Of a DNA stretch of 64,000 bases, positions 63,207 through 64,000 are shown in pieces. Made by a program: the position numbers and the translations under genes. Origin of the DNA: Paracoccus aminophilus JCM 7686. GTDB lineage: Bacteria; Pseudomonadota; Alphaproteobacteria; Rhodobacterales; Rhodobacteraceae. The stretch covers positions 3,351,501 to 3,415,500 of the forward strand of contig NC_022041.1 of NCBI RefSeq assembly GCF_000444995.1, read 5' to 3'. The number at the start of each line of letters is the position of its first letter. Position 1 is the stretch's first letter. The notes under the pieces were generated by a model. The model did no database searches and was not told where the DNA came from. It saw nothing but the letters and a program-made list of their open reading frames with translations.

Positions 63207-64000
63207 CGCTGCGCGCTTTCTGCCTCGCCTTGCTTCTCGGCTCTGCCCTGCCCGCGCTGGCGCAGGAAAGCTATCCGAACCACAGCGATCCCGCGCTTAG
63301 CCCGGCGGCACGCCCGCCGCGCCCGGCCGAGCAGGTCGTCGCGGGCCTGTCCCATAAGGATGTCAATATCACGACCAATTTCGACGGGTCGGACATCATC
63401 ATTTACGGCGCGATCAAGCGCGAGACGCCGATCCCCTTCGGCCCGCCGCTCGATGTCATCGTCACCGTCGAGGGCCCCGCGCAATCGCTGACCATCCGCA
63501 AGAAAGAGCGCCATCTCGGCCTGTGGATCAACACCGAGAGCGTTCGGATCGGTGCGGCACCCGGCTTTTACGTCGTCGCCACCACCGGCCCGCTCGACAA
63601 GATCCTGACGCCCGAGCAGGACGCGAGCTACCGCATCTCGATCCCGCGCGCGATCCGCGCCTTTGCCGGGCCGATCACGGTCTCTGATACCGTGCCCTTC
63701 ACCGAGGCGCTGGTGCGGCTGCGCGAGGAAAGCGATGCCTACCGGTTGGACGAGGGCGCGGTCACCGTGGTCGAGCAGACCCTCTTCCGCGCCGATGTGA
63801 AAATGCCCGCCAATCTGATCGAGGGCGATTATTCGACCCGCATTTTCCTGTTGCGCAACGGCGAGGTCATCGACACCTATCGCGCCCCGATCGAGGTGCG
63901 CAAAGTCGGGCTCGAGCGCTGGCTTTACCATCTCGCGATGGCGCAGCCCTTCCTTTACGGGCTGATGTCGCTGGCGATTGCAATTGCGGCGGGCTGGGCG
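63203..64000 (+). CDS. TIGR02186-family exported/membrane protein (3' end outside window)
   Basis: The first 266 codons of a gene that continues past the right edge. A signal peptide (MTLRAFCLALLLGSALPALA) is followed by a periplasmic domain with GLSHKDVNITTNFDGSDIII and FGPPLDVIVTVEGPAQSLTI, the TIGR02186 pattern, and a C-terminal membrane helix beginning near LYGLMSLAIAIAAGWA. These proteins accompany TauE/SafE permeases, and the four-base overlap supports joint function. Confidence 0.82.
   Translation, partial: MTLRAFCLALLLGSALPALAQESYPNHSDPALSPAARPPRPAEQVVAGLSHKDVNITTNFDGSDIIIYGAIKRETPIPFGPPLDVIVTVEGPAQSLTIRKKERHLGLWINTESVRIGAAPGFYVVATTGPLDKILTPEQDASYRISIPRAIRAFAGPITVSDTVPFTEALVRLREESDAYRLDEGAVTVVEQTLFRADVKMPANLIEGDYSTRIFLLRNGEVIDTYRAPIEVRKVGLERWLYHLAMAQPFLYGLMSLAIAIAAGWA

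Noticed and set aside
1..64000. tRNA, rRNA, riboswitch or prophage segments
   Set aside because: No cloverleaf with CCA-type end, rRNA block, recognisable riboswitch core, integrase or phage structural gene was found by eye; a covariance-model search would be needed to exclude small RNAs.

Overview
The window is GC-rich, densely coded DNA from an alphaproteobacterium of the order Rhodobacterales. Gene content and neighbourhoods (rsmB - heparinase-like - purH - lspA - DUF3035 - M16 pair; surE-pcm-nlpD; PIMT-like - tolC - PopZ-like; DUF1674) suggest a Paracoccus-like genome, though the genus is inferred from style rather than a marker gene. About 57 protein genes are supported. No rRNA, tRNA, CRISPR array, insertion sequence or prophage was recognised. 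Both edges cut a gene: hmuU on the left and a TIGR02186-type gene on the right.

Layout. 1-8.5 kb is a heme/iron acquisition island: hmuS-hmuT-hmuU run leftwards, and the TonB-dependent heme receptor hmuR, a siderophore-interacting flavoreductase and exbB-exbD-tonB run rightwards. The hmuR and exbB promoter regions share a near-identical 13-bp element. 8.7-11.8 kb holds glpD-glpK. 11.8-18.6 kb is the most unusual part: a leftward set encoding a stand-alone Rieske protein, a Rieske-less oxygenase, a GST-like protein and a complete BMP-type (purine/nucleoside-class) ABC importer. It resembles the NdmC/NdmD/NdmE purine N-demethylase logic with the parts distributed differently. 18.8-23.0 kb holds an acylphosphatase-like gene, a GT2 glycosyltransferase and a lipid A glycosylation trio (LAB_N, ArnT/FlmK-like GT39, ArnC/FlmF-like GT2). 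This trio is divergent from an OmpR-type two-component system (23.2-25.2 kb), and a strong dyad lies between them. 25.3-34.2 kb holds a FAD amine oxidoreductase behind another dyad, beta-carbonic anhydrase, an HPt-like protein, an M17 peptidase with an NlpC/P60 hydrolase, a PQQ-type sugar dehydrogenase, a DUF3775 protein, mutL and a 58-residue lipoprotein. 34.3-43.6 kb is the M16 pair, DUF3035 lipoprotein, lspA with unusual tails, purH, heparinase-like gene, rsmB and the succinate dehydrogenase assembly factor DUF1674. 43.8-49.4 kb is an RND pump pair followed in an overlapping frame by selD. 49.7-54.1 kb encodes a 1267-residue trimeric autotransporter adhesin overlapping an IalB-family gene. 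54.1-59.4 kb has an aldo/keto reductase, PaaI thioesterase, FAH-family hydrolase, PIMT-like methyltransferase, TolC and a PopZ/DUF2497-like protein. 59.4-62.1 kb is surE-pcm-nlpD, and 62.3 kb to the end is a TauE/SafE exporter with its TIGR02186 partner.

How parts connect. ExbB-ExbD-TonB should energise HmuR, HmuTU imports the heme and HmuS handles it in the cytoplasm. The RND pair has no outer-membrane channel of its own, so the TolC at 57 kb is a candidate partner. The dyad at 23.1 kb is well placed to let the two-component system control itself and the lipid A trio. The oxygenase-transporter set probably imports and oxidatively trims a purine-like substrate, but this rests on family analogy and no substrate can be read from the sequence.
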